From contig DIHE01000154.1 of the NCBI GenBank assembly GCA_002420005.1, positions 1-50,797 on the forward strand: a stretch of 50,797 bases of DNA, read 5' to 3'. This stretch comes from Holophagales bacterium UBA5704 (GTDB taxonomy: Bacteria > Acidobacteriota > Thermoanaerobaculia > Multivoradales > UBA5704). The translations under genes were made by a program, and so were the position numbers. This document shows, piece by piece, positions 25,801 through 33,492 of the stretch; the first letter of the stretch is position 1, and each line of letters starts with the position of its first letter. Below the pieces are notes generated by a model. It searched no databases and was not told where the DNA came from. It was given only the letters and a program-made list of their open reading frames with translations.

Positions 25801-27351
25801 GAGGCCGATCTGGCCATCGCCAAAACCGACGGCGCGGCCACGGCGACTCCGGGCCGGCCGGTGACCTACACGATCACCGTCCAGAACCTCGGGCCGAGCG
25901 ATGCACCGGCCGTCTCGGTGGCCGACACCTTCCCCGCCGCCTTCCCCGCGGGCGCCACCTGGACCTGCGCCGCCTCTTCCGGCTCCTCCTGCTCCGCCGG
26001 GGGCTCCGGCCAGATCCTCGACACCGCCCAGATCAAGGCCGGGGGCACCTTGACCTACACCGCCACCGCCACCCTCTCCCCGGCCGCCACCGGCACGGTC
26101 GCCAACACCGCGACCGTCGCGGTGCTCCCCGGTGTCACCGACCCGGCCGCCGGCAACAACAGTGCGACCGACACCGACACCTTGACACTCCAGGCCGATC
26201 TCTCGGTGGTGAAAGACGACGGCGTCACCACCGCCACCCCGGGTGGCCAGGTGACCTACACGATCACCGTCGCCAACGCCGGTCCCTCCAACGCGCCGGG
26301 GACCACGGTGAGCGACGTCTTCCCGCCGGCCGTGACCGCCGCCGCCTGGACCTGCTCCGCCTCCGGCGGGGCGCAGTGCGGCGCGGCCTCCGGCGCCGGC
26401 AACCTGCTGGAAACGGTGAGCCTGCCGGCCGGCGGCACGGTCACCTTCCAGGCGGTGGCGACGCTGAGCCCCGCCGCCACCGGCTCTCTCGTCAACACCG
26501 CCACGGTGGCCCCGGCGGCCGGCATCACCGATCCGGCCGCGGGCAACAACAGCGAAGGGGACACCGACACCCTGGTACCGCGGGCCGACCTCGCGATCAC
26601 CAAGACCACCGCGCTCACCATCGCGACCCCCGGCGAGCCGGTGACCTACACCTTGACCGTCACCAACCTCGGCCCCAGCAATGCCACCGGCCTCACCGTC
26701 CTCGACACGGTGCCGACGACCCTCCAGAACCCCTCCTGGACGTGCGTGGCCTCCACGGGCTCGTCCTGCGCCGCAGGCGGCAGCGGGAACCTCAACACCA
26801 CCGCCAACCTGGCGGCCGGCGGCACCCTCACCTACACCTTGACGGCCACCCTCGCGAAGACCGCGACGGGCACCCTGACCAACACCGCCTCCGTCACCGC
26901 CCCGGCCGGCACCACCGATCCGCAGGCGGGCAACAACAGCGCGGCGGCGACCCTGCCGATCGCCCTGCGCTCCTTCGACCTGTACACCGTCGTCCCCTGC
27001 CGGCTGTTGGACACCCGCAATGCCGCCGGACCCTTCGGCGGCCCGGCGCTCACCAGCGGCGTGCCGCGCACCTTCCAGGCCACCGGCTCCTGCGGCGTTC
27101 CGGCCACGGCCAAGGCGATCGCCGTCAACATCACGGTGATCGCGCCTCCCGCCGCCGGTTTCCTGCGGGTCTATCCGGATGGCGATCCCATCCCCAACGC
27201 CACCACGATCAACTTCAGCGCCGGCCAGATCCTGTCCAACAACGCCATTCTCCCGCTCGGCCCCACGGGTGGCATCCAGGTGTTGTCCACGCTCTTCCCG
27301 AGCGGCAACGCGGTGCACGTGGCGGTCGATGTGATGGGGTACTTCGACTGA
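19867..27351 (+). CDS. Giant secreted protein with 17 DUF11 repeats
   Basis: A 2494-aa surface protein. ATG 19867 follows AGAGGAG, then a signal peptide (LLRVLALALVATVLCAARSGA). Residues ~40-255 form an N-terminal domain resembling glutamine-amidotransferase-like or ThuA-like folds (VGYYDMPLG..., DVLLVQNPA...LILVLHDNY). Seventeen DUF11 (TIGR01451-like) immunoglobulin-type repeats of ~124 aa run from 262 to ~2365, each starting near ADLxVTKT and ending in DPxxGNNSA. Almost every repeat has a Cys pair, probably a disulfide. The last 125 residues (from ~2370, YTVVPCRLLDTRN to VDVMGYFD) match the end of the protein at 868-4068. It probably forms a long stalk or adhesin. Its stop overlaps the start of the CHAT gene by one base. 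No sortase signal is seen. Confidence 0.9.
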   Translation: MPMWVSVAPGRGRRSLLRVLALALVATVLCAARSGAVNVGYYDMPLGAGNANQVPAISTLGHTPVQLFDLQSSDLSGIDVLLVQNPANGSYGAEYLSRLASIESAVSNGLILVLHDNYVTGAATVLPGGAAFTAQRDLVAPGANDVNVLDATSPVVNGPAGVLSSTSLDGGGFSSHGYVRADTLPAGAKQILWRPDPGDASSRIRLVTFAYAHGDGAVLYSTLPLAVFLAGSGANPPRDTFTGVYAPNVVSYAALLSGGAPDLSVTLTDNRSEAVPGTAVTYTLRVLNSGIGAAVGARVFGTFSPALDGVAWTCAHSSGATCSAGGSGDINDLVDLPVGGTLTYTVSGTIASGAVGTLQSVAEVEAPAGQTDPVAANNTASDLDTLTPRADLVLQKTGPASAVPGANLVYTLTVRNDGPSDAASVSLSDPTPSGLGFVSATSPCSGGFPCNLGTLAAGGQAVVTVTFSVPSPYYGPDPILNLAAVRSATHDPVAANNSARSTTPAGGTPQADLRLFLSGPPSAATGSSVTFVARVVNQGPHDAAGVTLSYTPPAGLLPPAPCCTLGPLAAGAETTVRLTFGIPAGYAGANPIAFSATVSASTADPSPGNNTGGVSVPLGADTADLAVTQTGPALAAPGSDVTWTLTVTNRGPAAAVSTLLNDVTPAGLSFVAADAPCATGFPCSLGTLAANATATVRVTFRVPAGYSGADPIQNTASVSSSTAEGFPADNSATAAAGTGAEAADLSVLLSGPATAPAGTEVTWTALVVNRGPGTAHSTFLLETAPANLTFVRATAPCAGGLPCNLGNLPPGTSLAVGITWRIASNHVAPNPLLETVTVESDNTDLDAGNDTAAVSTAVSSVADLGVTKSDGRTQVSAGMVLTYTIGVTNTGPSDVAGATVSDLFPAGLTGVTWTCAASAGAFCTASGSGSINDTVNLARGGSLTYTAQATVGAGASGSLANTATVAVPGGVSDPAAGNNSATDTDAVLLPADLVMENTAPATVVAGTNLVSTLRVTNNGTGTATSVVLADPTPAGLSFVTAGAPCAAGFPCNLPDLPPGQSVQITATFAVPAGYAGANPVSNTATVSTATPELNPANDSATRSTLVTFSTDLSITKTDGRSTLVPGETVTYTIVATNAGPSVAGGATVADTPPAVLLNPTWTCTAAGGAACPAPAGSGAIGHTVTMPVGSSLTYLLTATLDPGASSAVVNQATVSPAAGASDPVPGNNLASDTDGLAPQADLSITKTNGRTSSVPGEPVTWTIVAANAGPSQAVGATVADTPPAALLDPSWTCTAGGGAACPAAAGSGSLSQTVNLPAGGTLTWLLTGTVNPAATGTLSNTATVTAPPAVTDPAAGNNSATDAEPLTRVADLRLTRSGPGTVSRGTELVFTLTAANAGPSQAQVTLTAPTPAGLSFVSATGPCAGGFPCSLGEIPAGGSTSITVRYLVPAGYAGSDPVIHLAALQSDAADAVPDDTTSRSATAVDRAGQADLAITKTAPSVSAIGSTVTYRLTVTNQGPDDALGVSLDESLPAGLAFVSATAPCQSGFACNLGYLPVGASRSVDVTLSIPAGYGGPSLITNTATAAAATADPASANNSASAVTTLIAAPIDLAVTKRGPASVNAGQDVVYTLTVTNRGPAVSTNTRLADPAPAGLTFVSATAPCAGGFPCFLDTLAVGQTVTIQATFRVPAGYAGPNPVVNTASASANELDGVAGNDSASAVTGVGAPAADLEVTQSGPAQTFAGGSAGFHLLVRNLGPGTATAVVLADPTPAGTTFLAATAPCAGGFPCALGDLPPGSAVTVLATFRLQSGLTQGTVVTHTASVSTTSIDPAAGNNTATATTTAQTQADLAIAKTDGVTQIAPGRPLTYTITVSNAGPSDAPGTRVIDSFPAALTGVSWICNASPGSSCAPGASGTGNIDRLVHLAAGGSVTYTVDAMVAPSATGTLTNTATVQAPAGVSDPVAGNNTATDADTLTPEADLAIAKTDGAATATPGRPVTYTITVQNLGPSDAPAVSVADTFPAAFPAGATWTCAASSGSSCSAGGSGQILDTAQIKAGGTLTYTATATLSPAATGTVANTATVAVLPGVTDPAAGNNSATDTDTLTLQADLSVVKDDGVTTATPGGQVTYTITVANAGPSNAPGTTVSDVFPPAVTAAAWTCSASGGAQCGAASGAGNLLETVSLPAGGTVTFQAVATLSPAATGSLVNTATVAPAAGITDPAAGNNSEGDTDTLVPRADLAITKTTALTIATPGEPVTYTLTVTNLGPSNATGLTVLDTVPTTLQNPSWTCVASTGSSCAAGGSGNLNTTANLAAGGTLTYTLTATLAKTATGTLTNTASVTAPAGTTDPQAGNNSAAATLPIALRSFDLYTVVPCRLLDTRNAAGPFGGPALTSGVPRTFQATGSCGVPATAKAIAVNITVIAPPAAGFLRVYPDGDPIPNATTINFSAGQILSNNAILPLGPTGGIQVLSTLFPSGNAVHVAVDVMGYFD

Positions 27352-29966
27352 TGCCCCAGCTCGCCGTCCTCTGCATCCTGGCCTGCCTGGGCGCCGCCCC
27401 GGCAGGCCAGACGGCGAGCCTCGACCCCAAAACCGTCCCTTCCGGCGTCGCGCCGGCCCCCGGCAGCCTGGATTTCGCCGCGAGCCTCAACGAGCTGGGC
27501 ATCGCGGCGGCCCGCCGCGGCGAGCTGGCCCAGGCGGAGGAGCTGTTTTTGCAGGCTCTCGCGCTGCAACGGCAGCTCGCACCGACCGGCAGGGAGGAGG
27601 CGATGACCCGGATCTATCTGGGGAACATCGCCCACCAGCGCGGCGACCTGGTGGCCGCGGAAGAGAGCTTTCGGCGCGCCATCGGCCTCCTCGAGCGGGT
27701 CAACCCGGACGATGCCGAGCTGGCGCGCGCCCTCAGCCGGCTGGGTGTTCTCGAAAGGGACCGGGGCGACCTGGACCTCGCCGAGGCGCACATCCGGCAG
27801 GGTCTTGCGATCCGGCAGAAAATCAAACCGGAGAGCCTGGACGTTTCAGGCAGCCTCCAGAACCTGGGGTTCATCGCCCAGGCGCGGGGCGACTGGGAGG
27901 CGGCCGAGGAATACTTCCGCCTCGCCCTGGCCATCCGCCAGAAGCTCGCCCCCGGCTCCGGCTTCGTCGCCGAAAGCCTCGGTAATCTCGGCATGATCCT
28001 GTGGCACCAAGGCGATCTGGCGAAGGCCGACGAGTTTCTGCGGGGCTCGTTGGCGATCCATGAGCAGCGCGATCCGGCGAGCCGCAACACGACATCGGCC
28101 TGGATCCAGAGAGGCAAGATCGCCGTTGGGCGAGAAGATCTTGCCTTGGCCGAAGAGCTGTTCACCCGCGCCCTCGCCGGCCTGGACAAGTCGTCGCCGG
28201 GAGGCCTCGAAACGGCGGACGCCGCCGAAGGTCTGGGGGTGGTCTCCCTCCAGCGTGGCGACCTTCGGAGGGCCGAGGAGCTCTTCCGGCGTGCCCTTGC
28301 GATTTCCGAGGCTCGGGAGCCGGACGGTGAGGGGCTGGGCATCCTGCTCAACGAGCTCGGCCGGGTCCATCGCCAGGCGGGCCGTCTCGCCATGGCCACC
28401 GAGTCGCTCTGCCGCGCCATCGACGTCCTCGACCGGCAGCGCAGGAACCTCGGCGGTACGATGGAACAGAGGGCCACCTTCGGCCGGAAGACCGCGGAGC
28501 TCTACCGGGACTGTCTCGCCGCACACGTCGACGAAGGCCGGCTCGACGAGGCCTTCCAGACCCTCGAACGAGGCCGTGCCCGCTCGTTCCTCGACCTCCT
28601 GGCAGAGCGCGGCCTCGACCGGACGGACGATCTACCGCCCGACCTGGCCCGCGAGCGGCGGCAGGTGGATGGTGAGTATGATCACGTTCAGGCCGCGCTC
28701 GCCGGCCTCGGCCAGAACGTGGCCGGAGACGAGGCGAACCGCCTGCGGGTCCGGCTGCAGGAGCTCCGTTTCCAACAAAAAGAGGTGGCCGCAAAGGTCC
28801 GCCGCGCGGCGCCGCGGGCGGCGCTCGCAGACCCGCAGCCGGTCGACCTCACAGCGGCCCGCCAGACCCTCGACCCCGGGACAGTCCTTGCCGCCTGGTC
28901 GGTCGGCAGAGATCGCTCTTTCCTGTTGGTCGTCCAACCCCAGGGCGCGGCAGGATCCGGGCTGGAGATCTACCCCATCCCGGTCGGTGAGCTCGCCCTG
29001 CGGCAACGCATCGGAGCGTTCCGCGACCTTCTGCAACGGGCCGACCCGGACCCGGCTCTCGCCGATCAGGCACGCGCCCTCTATGACCTCCTGTTGCGTC
29101 CGGCCGACGCGCGGATCGCCGGGGCGTCGCGGCTCCTTCTCTCTCCAGACGGCCCTCTCCACGCGCTCCCGTTCGCCGCCTTGATCCGGAACGGCCGCTT
29201 TCTCGCCGAGCACCTCCCCACCCATACGGTCCTCTCCGCCACCGTCTATGCGGAGCTGAGGAAGAACCGGCGCGCAGGATCCGCGGCCTTCCCGGTGGAG
29301 CTGGCGGCCTTCGGCGATCCGAGCTATCCGCCCTCCGCCACCGATCCCGCCCTGGCGCCGGAGATCCGCGCGGCCACCGGGCGCGGTCTCGACCTGACAC
29401 CCGTTCCGGCGACCCGCACGGAGGTCTCCGGCATCGCGAGCCTGTTCCCCGGGGCGCGCCTGTTCCTCGGCACGGAGGCGACCGAGGAAACGGCCACGTC
29501 GATCGGCAAGGGCGTGCGCTACCTCCACTTCGCCTGCCACGGCCTGCTCGACGCGCGCTCTCCGCTGCGTTCCGCCCTCGCGCTCGCCATCCCGAGCCGG
29601 CCGGATGAGGGCAGGGACAACGGCCTGCTGCAAGCCTGGGAGATCATCGACCGCGTGCGCCTGGACGCCGATCTGGTCACGCTCTCCGCCTGCAACAGCG
29701 CGATGGGTCCAGAGATGGGAGGCGAAGGGCTGCTCGGCCTGACCCGCGCCTTCCAGGTGGCCGGCGCCCGCTCGGTCCTCGCCTCGCTGTGGAGCGTGGC
29801 GGACGTTTCCACCACGGATCTGATGCAACGCTTCTACCGCCACCTCCGCTCCGGCCTGGCGAAGGACGAAGCGCTCCGGGCGGCCCAGATCGAGCTGATC
29901 CACTCCTCCCGATTCTCCCATCCCTTCCACTGGGCGGCCTTCGAGCTGACCGGCGATTGGCGATGA
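27351..29966 (+). CDS. TPR-CHAT protein (predicted caspase-like protease)
   Basis: An 871-aa protein. A short hydrophobic N-terminus (LAVLCILACLGAAPAGQ) suggests export. Residues ~40-380 contain about eight tetratricopeptide repeats (for example LGNIAHQRGDLVAAEESFRRAIGLLERV). Residues ~560-871 form a CHAT domain of the caspase/HetF family, with His730 in HFACHGLLD and Cys781 in LSACNSAMG as the expected catalytic pair, and the conserved GARSVLASLW. CHAT proteases cut partner proteins after activation. It is coupled to the DUF11 gene upstream (TGATG) and to the sigma gene downstream (ATGA), so partners are likely within this operon. Nearness to CRISPR is no proof of a link: the gene lies on the other strand behind its own operon head. 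Confidence 0.92.
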   Translation: MPQLAVLCILACLGAAPAGQTASLDPKTVPSGVAPAPGSLDFAASLNELGIAAARRGELAQAEELFLQALALQRQLAPTGREEAMTRIYLGNIAHQRGDLVAAEESFRRAIGLLERVNPDDAELARALSRLGVLERDRGDLDLAEAHIRQGLAIRQKIKPESLDVSGSLQNLGFIAQARGDWEAAEEYFRLALAIRQKLAPGSGFVAESLGNLGMILWHQGDLAKADEFLRGSLAIHEQRDPASRNTTSAWIQRGKIAVGREDLALAEELFTRALAGLDKSSPGGLETADAAEGLGVVSLQRGDLRRAEELFRRALAISEAREPDGEGLGILLNELGRVHRQAGRLAMATESLCRAIDVLDRQRRNLGGTMEQRATFGRKTAELYRDCLAAHVDEGRLDEAFQTLERGRARSFLDLLAERGLDRTDDLPPDLARERRQVDGEYDHVQAALAGLGQNVAGDEANRLRVRLQELRFQQKEVAAKVRRAAPRAALADPQPVDLTAARQTLDPGTVLAAWSVGRDRSFLLVVQPQGAAGSGLEIYPIPVGELALRQRIGAFRDLLQRADPDPALADQARALYDLLLRPADARIAGASRLLLSPDGPLHALPFAALIRNGRFLAEHLPTHTVLSATVYAELRKNRRAGSAAFPVELAAFGDPSYPPSATDPALAPEIRAATGRGLDLTPVPATRTEVSGIASLFPGARLFLGTEATEETATSIGKGVRYLHFACHGLLDARSPLRSALALAIPSRPDEGRDNGLLQAWEIIDRVRLDADLVTLSACNSAMGPEMGGEGLLGLTRAFQVAGARSVLASLWSVADVSTTDLMQRFYRHLRSGLAKDEALRAAQIELIHSSRFSHPFHWAAFELTGDWR

Positions 29967-30580
29967 GCCCGGGCGAGCCGGTCAGCGGCATCTTCGAGCG
30001 CCTGCGCGAGCCCGGCGGCCGGGAGGCGGGCTTCCGGCGCCTTTTCGATCGCCTCTATGGACCGCTGTACCGATTTTTCGGACGCCGGGGCTTCTCCCGG
30101 GAAGAATGCCAGGATCTGATCCAGGAGACCTTCCTCCGGGTCGACCGGGGCCTCACCGGCTTCCGCGGCGAGGCGCGGTGGGAGCACTGGCTGTTCCGGA
30201 TCGCCGCCAACACCGCCGTCAAGGCCGTGCGTCACAGCTCGGCCACCAAGCGGGCTGTCACGGCGGTCTCCCTGGACGGTACCGACGTCGCCGACGCTCC
30301 GTCCGCCGCCACCGGCGGAAACCCGCGCGCCGCGGACGCTCCCTCCCCCCTGCGGCACCTGCTCGGCAAAGAGCTGCGCGAACGCCTCCTCCAGGCGGTC
30401 GCGGGCCTGCCGCCGCAGATGCGCCGCTGTGTGCGCCTGCGGGTGTACCAGGACCTCGACATCGCCGAGATCGCGGAGATCCTCCAGATCTCTCCGTCGA
30501 CCGTCAAGGTCCAGCTCTTCAAAGCGCGCCAACGTCTGAAGTTGGAGCTCGGAGATACGTTGGAGGATTACGATCTGTGA
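29963..30580 (+). CDS. ECF-type RNA polymerase sigma factor
   Basis: A 205-aa sigma-70 family protein. Region 2 is seen in EECQDLIQETFLRVDRGLTG and WLFRIAANTAVKAVR, and region 4 in LPPQMRRCVRLRVYQDLDIAEIAE...SPSTVKVQLFKARQRLK. Regions 1 and 3 are absent, as in ECF factors. A Gly/Ala/Asp linker of about 40 residues between the domains is rather long. The start ATG overlaps the stop of the CHAT gene (ATGA) and the next gene is a zinc-finger protein, so it is likely held by that anti-sigma factor and may drive the operon. Confidence 0.93.
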   Translation: MSPGEPVSGIFERLREPGGREAGFRRLFDRLYGPLYRFFGRRGFSREECQDLIQETFLRVDRGLTGFRGEARWEHWLFRIAANTAVKAVRHSSATKRAVTAVSLDGTDVADAPSAATGGNPRAADAPSPLRHLLGKELRERLLQAVAGLPPQMRRCVRLRVYQDLDIAEIAEILQISPSTVKVQLFKARQRLKLELGDTLEDYDL

Positions 30581-30590
30581 GGAGACCGGC

Positions 30591-31475
30591 GTGGACGAGA
30601 AACCCACCACCTTGAAGGCCGCCTTGCGCGAGCTCACCGCCGACGAGGCCCGGGAGGCCGGGCCTCATCCCGGCTGGAAGCGCCTCATCGCCTACCGGGA
30701 AGGCATCTTGCCGGCGGCGGAGCGGGATGCCCTGCAGGAGCACCTCTCGCTCTGCCCGCGGTGCTCCGGGCGCCTTCTGGAGCTTCGCACCTTTGCCCGC
30801 GACGCCACCCGCAGCACGTCCCTTCTCGCCTCTCGAACTTTCCGGGGGATGGCCGCCACCCTGCTGTTCGCCTCCGTGCTTTCCTTCGGGTCACTGGTGG
30901 TGTGGCGCCAGAGCCGGCACCTGGCCCATCTGGAGGACCGGTTGGTGGAGCGGGAGACCGAGCTCGCAGCCGTCCGCCGGGAGCTGACTGCCACCCGGCT
31001 CCAGTTGGCGACCGCCGCGACCGCAGAGCCGGACCCGCCGTCTCAGGTGGCCGAGCGGCCCCCCGCAAGGACACCCGCCGAAGCCGGCCGCCTCTCCCCC
31101 GCCCTGCAGGCGATCGCGGTCACCCTGGTCCCCCGCTTCACCCTGCGGGGCCAGCCTCCCGTTGATGGCGAGCTGTTGCGCAGCGACGGAAGCGTCCACC
31201 CCGTTCGAGGGCCGAGCCCCGGGGAGCGCGTCGCCCTCCTCCTCGCACCCATCACGCTCCCCGCCTCCGGCGACGTCCGCGTCGAGCTGGTGGACGGCGA
31301 TGGCAACGTGCGGTGGACCACCCGCCGCCCCGCGGCGGACCTGCAAGGCGATGCCGGCGCCTCGATCTCGCTGAGCGGCCTCGGCCCCGGCCGTTACCGC
31401 CTCCGCTGGACAGGGGAGGGACCCGGCGGAGACCCGTTGCTCGGGGAGCACCTCTTTGTCGTGGAGAACGAATAG
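30591..31475 (+). CDS. Membrane anti-sigma factor with zf-HC2 domain
   Basis: A 294-aa protein starting at GTG 30591 with GAGGAG upstream. The N-terminal HLSLCPRC (His-x3-Cys-x2-Cys) is the zinc-binding ZAS motif of anti-sigma factors. One transmembrane segment follows at about residues 83-103 (MAATLLFASVLSFGSLVVW), then a coiled-coil-like stretch and an extracytoplasmic beta-rich domain (~170-294) ending in a GRYRLRWTGE strand. It starts 10 nt after the sigma gene. It probably binds the ECF factor and releases it on an envelope signal; which signal is unknown. Confidence 0.85.
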   Translation: MDEKPTTLKAALRELTADEAREAGPHPGWKRLIAYREGILPAAERDALQEHLSLCPRCSGRLLELRTFARDATRSTSLLASRTFRGMAATLLFASVLSFGSLVVWRQSRHLAHLEDRLVERETELAAVRRELTATRLQLATAATAEPDPPSQVAERPPARTPAEAGRLSPALQAIAVTLVPRFTLRGQPPVDGELLRSDGSVHPVRGPSPGERVALLLAPITLPASGDVRVELVDGDGNVRWTTRRPAADLQGDAGASISLSGLGPGRYRLRWTGEGPGGDPLLGEHLFVVENE

Positions 31476-31547
31476 CCTCCGGCCGGCGGCTGCCCATGGT
31501 GAGGTAGCCGGCGCAGCACCCCCGACGGCTGGATGGCGGCCCCGCGA

Positions 31548-31952
31548 TCACCGCCCGGCGGGCTTGCGGGTCCGCCGGGCCGGTCGGCCGGCCTTCTCCA
31601 GGTTCTGCGCCACCCGGAGCCGGACGATCCGCTCGATCAGCTCATAGGGAATCGGCTGGTCGAGCGGAAAGCGCAGATTGCCCTTCTCGCCCGCATACGG
31701 AGCGGCCGCCTCTTCGATCGCAGCATCGCCCCGGGTCGGCGGATACAGCCCGATGTGGTGTTTGAAGGCGGCGAAATACACCACCACGCCATCCTGGAAA
31801 AACGCCGGCATCCGGTAGCTGATCCTCTCCTCGGCACCGGGCGCGGCGGCGCGAACCGTCTCCCGGATCTCCGAGAGGATCGCCTGCACCTCGGGGGAGC
31901 ACTGCGCGATGTACTCGTCGATGCTCTGCGGTGCTGGTTGTTTGCTTTGCAT
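31548..31952 (-). CDS. DUF1801-family protein (YdhG-like)
   Basis: A 134-aa protein starting MQSKQPAPQSIDEYIAQ. The sequence RISYRMPAFFQDGVVVYFAAFKHHIGLYP is typical of DUF1801, a small fold related to frataxin-like iron-binding proteins; members have been linked to iron handling, but a general function is not settled. A basic, Arg/Lys-rich tail (GRPARRTRKPAGR) may bind nucleic acid. It follows the HAD phosphatase gene by 19 nt on the same strand and may be co-transcribed. Confidence 0.85.
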   Translation of the reverse strand: MQSKQPAPQSIDEYIAQCSPEVQAILSEIRETVRAAAPGAEERISYRMPAFFQDGVVVYFAAFKHHIGLYPPTRGDAAIEEAAAPYAGEKGNLRFPLDQPIPYELIERIVRLRVAQNLEKAGRPARRTRKPAGR

Positions 31953-31971
31953 GGATGCCTCCAAAGCGGGT

Positions 31972-32631
31972 TCAACAAGGCAGCAGAGCTTCCACCAGCT
32001 CCTCCGCCCGCGCCACCCGCAAGTCGGCCCGCAGGCTTTCCACGCCGGGCGGACGCGGGAAACCCCACTCGACGAGGGCGAAGGGGCAGCCGGCGTGCGC
32101 GGCGGTCTCGGCGTCGATGCGGGTGTCCCCCACCAGCAGGAGCCTCTCCACCGGCACCCCGAGCCGCTCCGCGAGCAGATGCAGGCCCGCGGGATCGGGT
32201 TTGCGGGTGGGCAGGCTGTCGCCACCCAGAATCTCGCGGAAGAAGCGGTCGAGCCCCAACCCTGCGAGCACCCGGCGCGACAGGGCCTCGCCTTTGTTGC
32301 TGAGGAGCGCCAGGGGATAGGACGCGGCCAGGCGCTCCAGCATCTCGGGCACGCCGGGATACGGGAGCGTCGCGTCCAGGCAGACCCGGCCGTAGTGGTC
32401 GAGGTAGGCGGCGAGCGCTTCGTCGAGATCCTGCTCCGGCAGGTCGGTGAGGGCGCGTTCGACGAGCCGTCGCGCACCCTCCCCGACCATCGCCACCACC
32501 TGCTCCAGGGCGAGCGGCGGCAGCTCGTACCCGGCGCGGGTCCGGTTGATCGCCGCCGTGATGTCCTCACGGGAGTCGATCAACGTCCCGTCGAGATCGA
32601 AAACGAGGGCTGCCGGAGGGTGCTGGAGCAT
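31972..32631 (-). CDS. HAD-family hydrolase, phosphoglycolate-phosphatase-like
   Basis: A 219-aa HAD phosphatase. Motif I is FDLDGTLIDS, motif II LLSNKG, motif III Lys in TRKPDP, motif IV GDTRIDAETAAHAG; a helical cap lies between I and II. This pattern fits Gph-type phosphoglycolate phosphatases, but related beta-phosphoglucomutases or nucleotidases cannot be excluded. The ATG shares one base with the stop of mqnD (TGATG), so it is translated in the same operon. Confidence 0.88.
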   Translation of the reverse strand: MLQHPPAALVFDLDGTLIDSREDITAAINRTRAGYELPPLALEQVVAMVGEGARRLVERALTDLPEQDLDEALAAYLDHYGRVCLDATLPYPGVPEMLERLAASYPLALLSNKGEALSRRVLAGLGLDRFFREILGGDSLPTRKPDPAGLHLLAERLGVPVERLLLVGDTRIDAETAAHAGCPFALVEWGFPRPPGVESLRADLRVARAEELVEALLPC

Positions 32632-33485
32632 CAGGCCTCGATGAACTCCGCCTCGATCCGCCGCGGCAGGAGGCCCGCTTCGTGCCCGCGGTCGAGCAGG
32701 AGCTGCACGGCGCGGCGGCCGGCGTCGCCATAGGCGCGCGTCCATTCGTTGACGTACATCCCGACGAACCGGTCGGAACGCTCCGGATCGTGCTCCAGGT
32801 CGCGGGCGTAGCGGATGGCGTAGCCGAGCGCCTCGGTGCGGTGATCGAGCCCGTACTGGATGCTCTCGGTGAGCAACCGGCAGAGGCGGCGCTTCAGGTC
32901 CTCGGGAATGTCGCGGCGGATGCCGTTGCACCCCAGGGGGAGCGGCAGGCCGGTCTCCCCCTTCCACCAGGCGCCCAGGTCGACGACCGCGGACAGGCCG
33001 AGGTCTCCGAACGTGAGCTGCCCTTCGTGGATCACGACGCCGGCCTCGCACACCCCGGTCAGCACGGCGTCCAGGATCTCGTCGAACGGCACGAGATGGA
33101 CCTCCACCGCGGGCTGCCAGAGGCGCAGGGCGAGATGGGCGGTGGTGAGCTTCCCGGGGATCGCCACCTTCATCCCGGCGAGATCGGCGCGGCCGAGCGG
33201 CTTGCGGGAGACGACCACGGGACCATAGCCGTCGCCGAAGCTCGCGCCCGAGGGCATGATCTGGTAGCGGTCGGCCAGGTGGGCGTAGCCGTGGAACGAG
33301 AGGGCGGTGATCTCGTACGTCCCTTGAAACGCCGCCTGGTTCAGGGTCTCGATGTCGCGCAGCACGTGCTGGATGTCCAGGCCGGCGACGTCGAGCAGGC
33401 CCTGGGTGAGGGCGTAGAACATGAAGGCATCGTCCGAGTCCGGGCTGTGGGCGATGCGGATGGTGGTCTTCGTCGGTTCGCTCAT
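32631..33485 (-). CDS. mqnD: 1,4-dihydroxy-6-naphthoate synthase, futalosine menaquinone pathway
   Basis: A 284-aa MqnD. HSPDSDDAFMFYAL at the N-terminus, TALSFHGYAHLADRY, GASFGDGYGPVVVSRKPL and CEAGVVIHEGQLTF match the MqnD branch of the MqnA/MqnD family of periplasmic-binding-protein fold enzymes. It converts cyclic dehypoxanthinyl futalosine to 1,4-dihydroxy-6-naphthoate. Its presence suggests that the organism makes menaquinone by the futalosine route; the other mqn genes lie elsewhere. It follows the FAD oxidase gene by 7 nt on the same strand. Confidence 0.93.
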   Translation of the reverse strand: MSEPTKTTIRIAHSPDSDDAFMFYALTQGLLDVAGLDIQHVLRDIETLNQAAFQGTYEITALSFHGYAHLADRYQIMPSGASFGDGYGPVVVSRKPLGRADLAGMKVAIPGKLTTAHLALRLWQPAVEVHLVPFDEILDAVLTGVCEAGVVIHEGQLTFGDLGLSAVVDLGAWWKGETGLPLPLGCNGIRRDIPEDLKRRLCRLLTESIQYGLDHRTEALGYAIRYARDLEHDPERSDRFVGMYVNEWTRAYGDAGRRAVQLLLDRGHEAGLLPRRIEAEFIEA

Positions 33486-33492
33486 GGTGGGG

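Noticed and set aside
19690..27318. A 2542-codon open frame antisense to the DUF11 giant
   Set aside because: It has no domain, its composition (Arg/Gly/His-rich) is that of a GC-rich shadow frame, and the sense strand has a signal peptide and 17 regular repeats.
27351..29966. CHAT protease as a CRISPR effector partner, as in type III-E
   Set aside because: The locus is type I-C, the CHAT gene lies in another operon on the other strand, and its close partners are a surface protein and a sigma factor.
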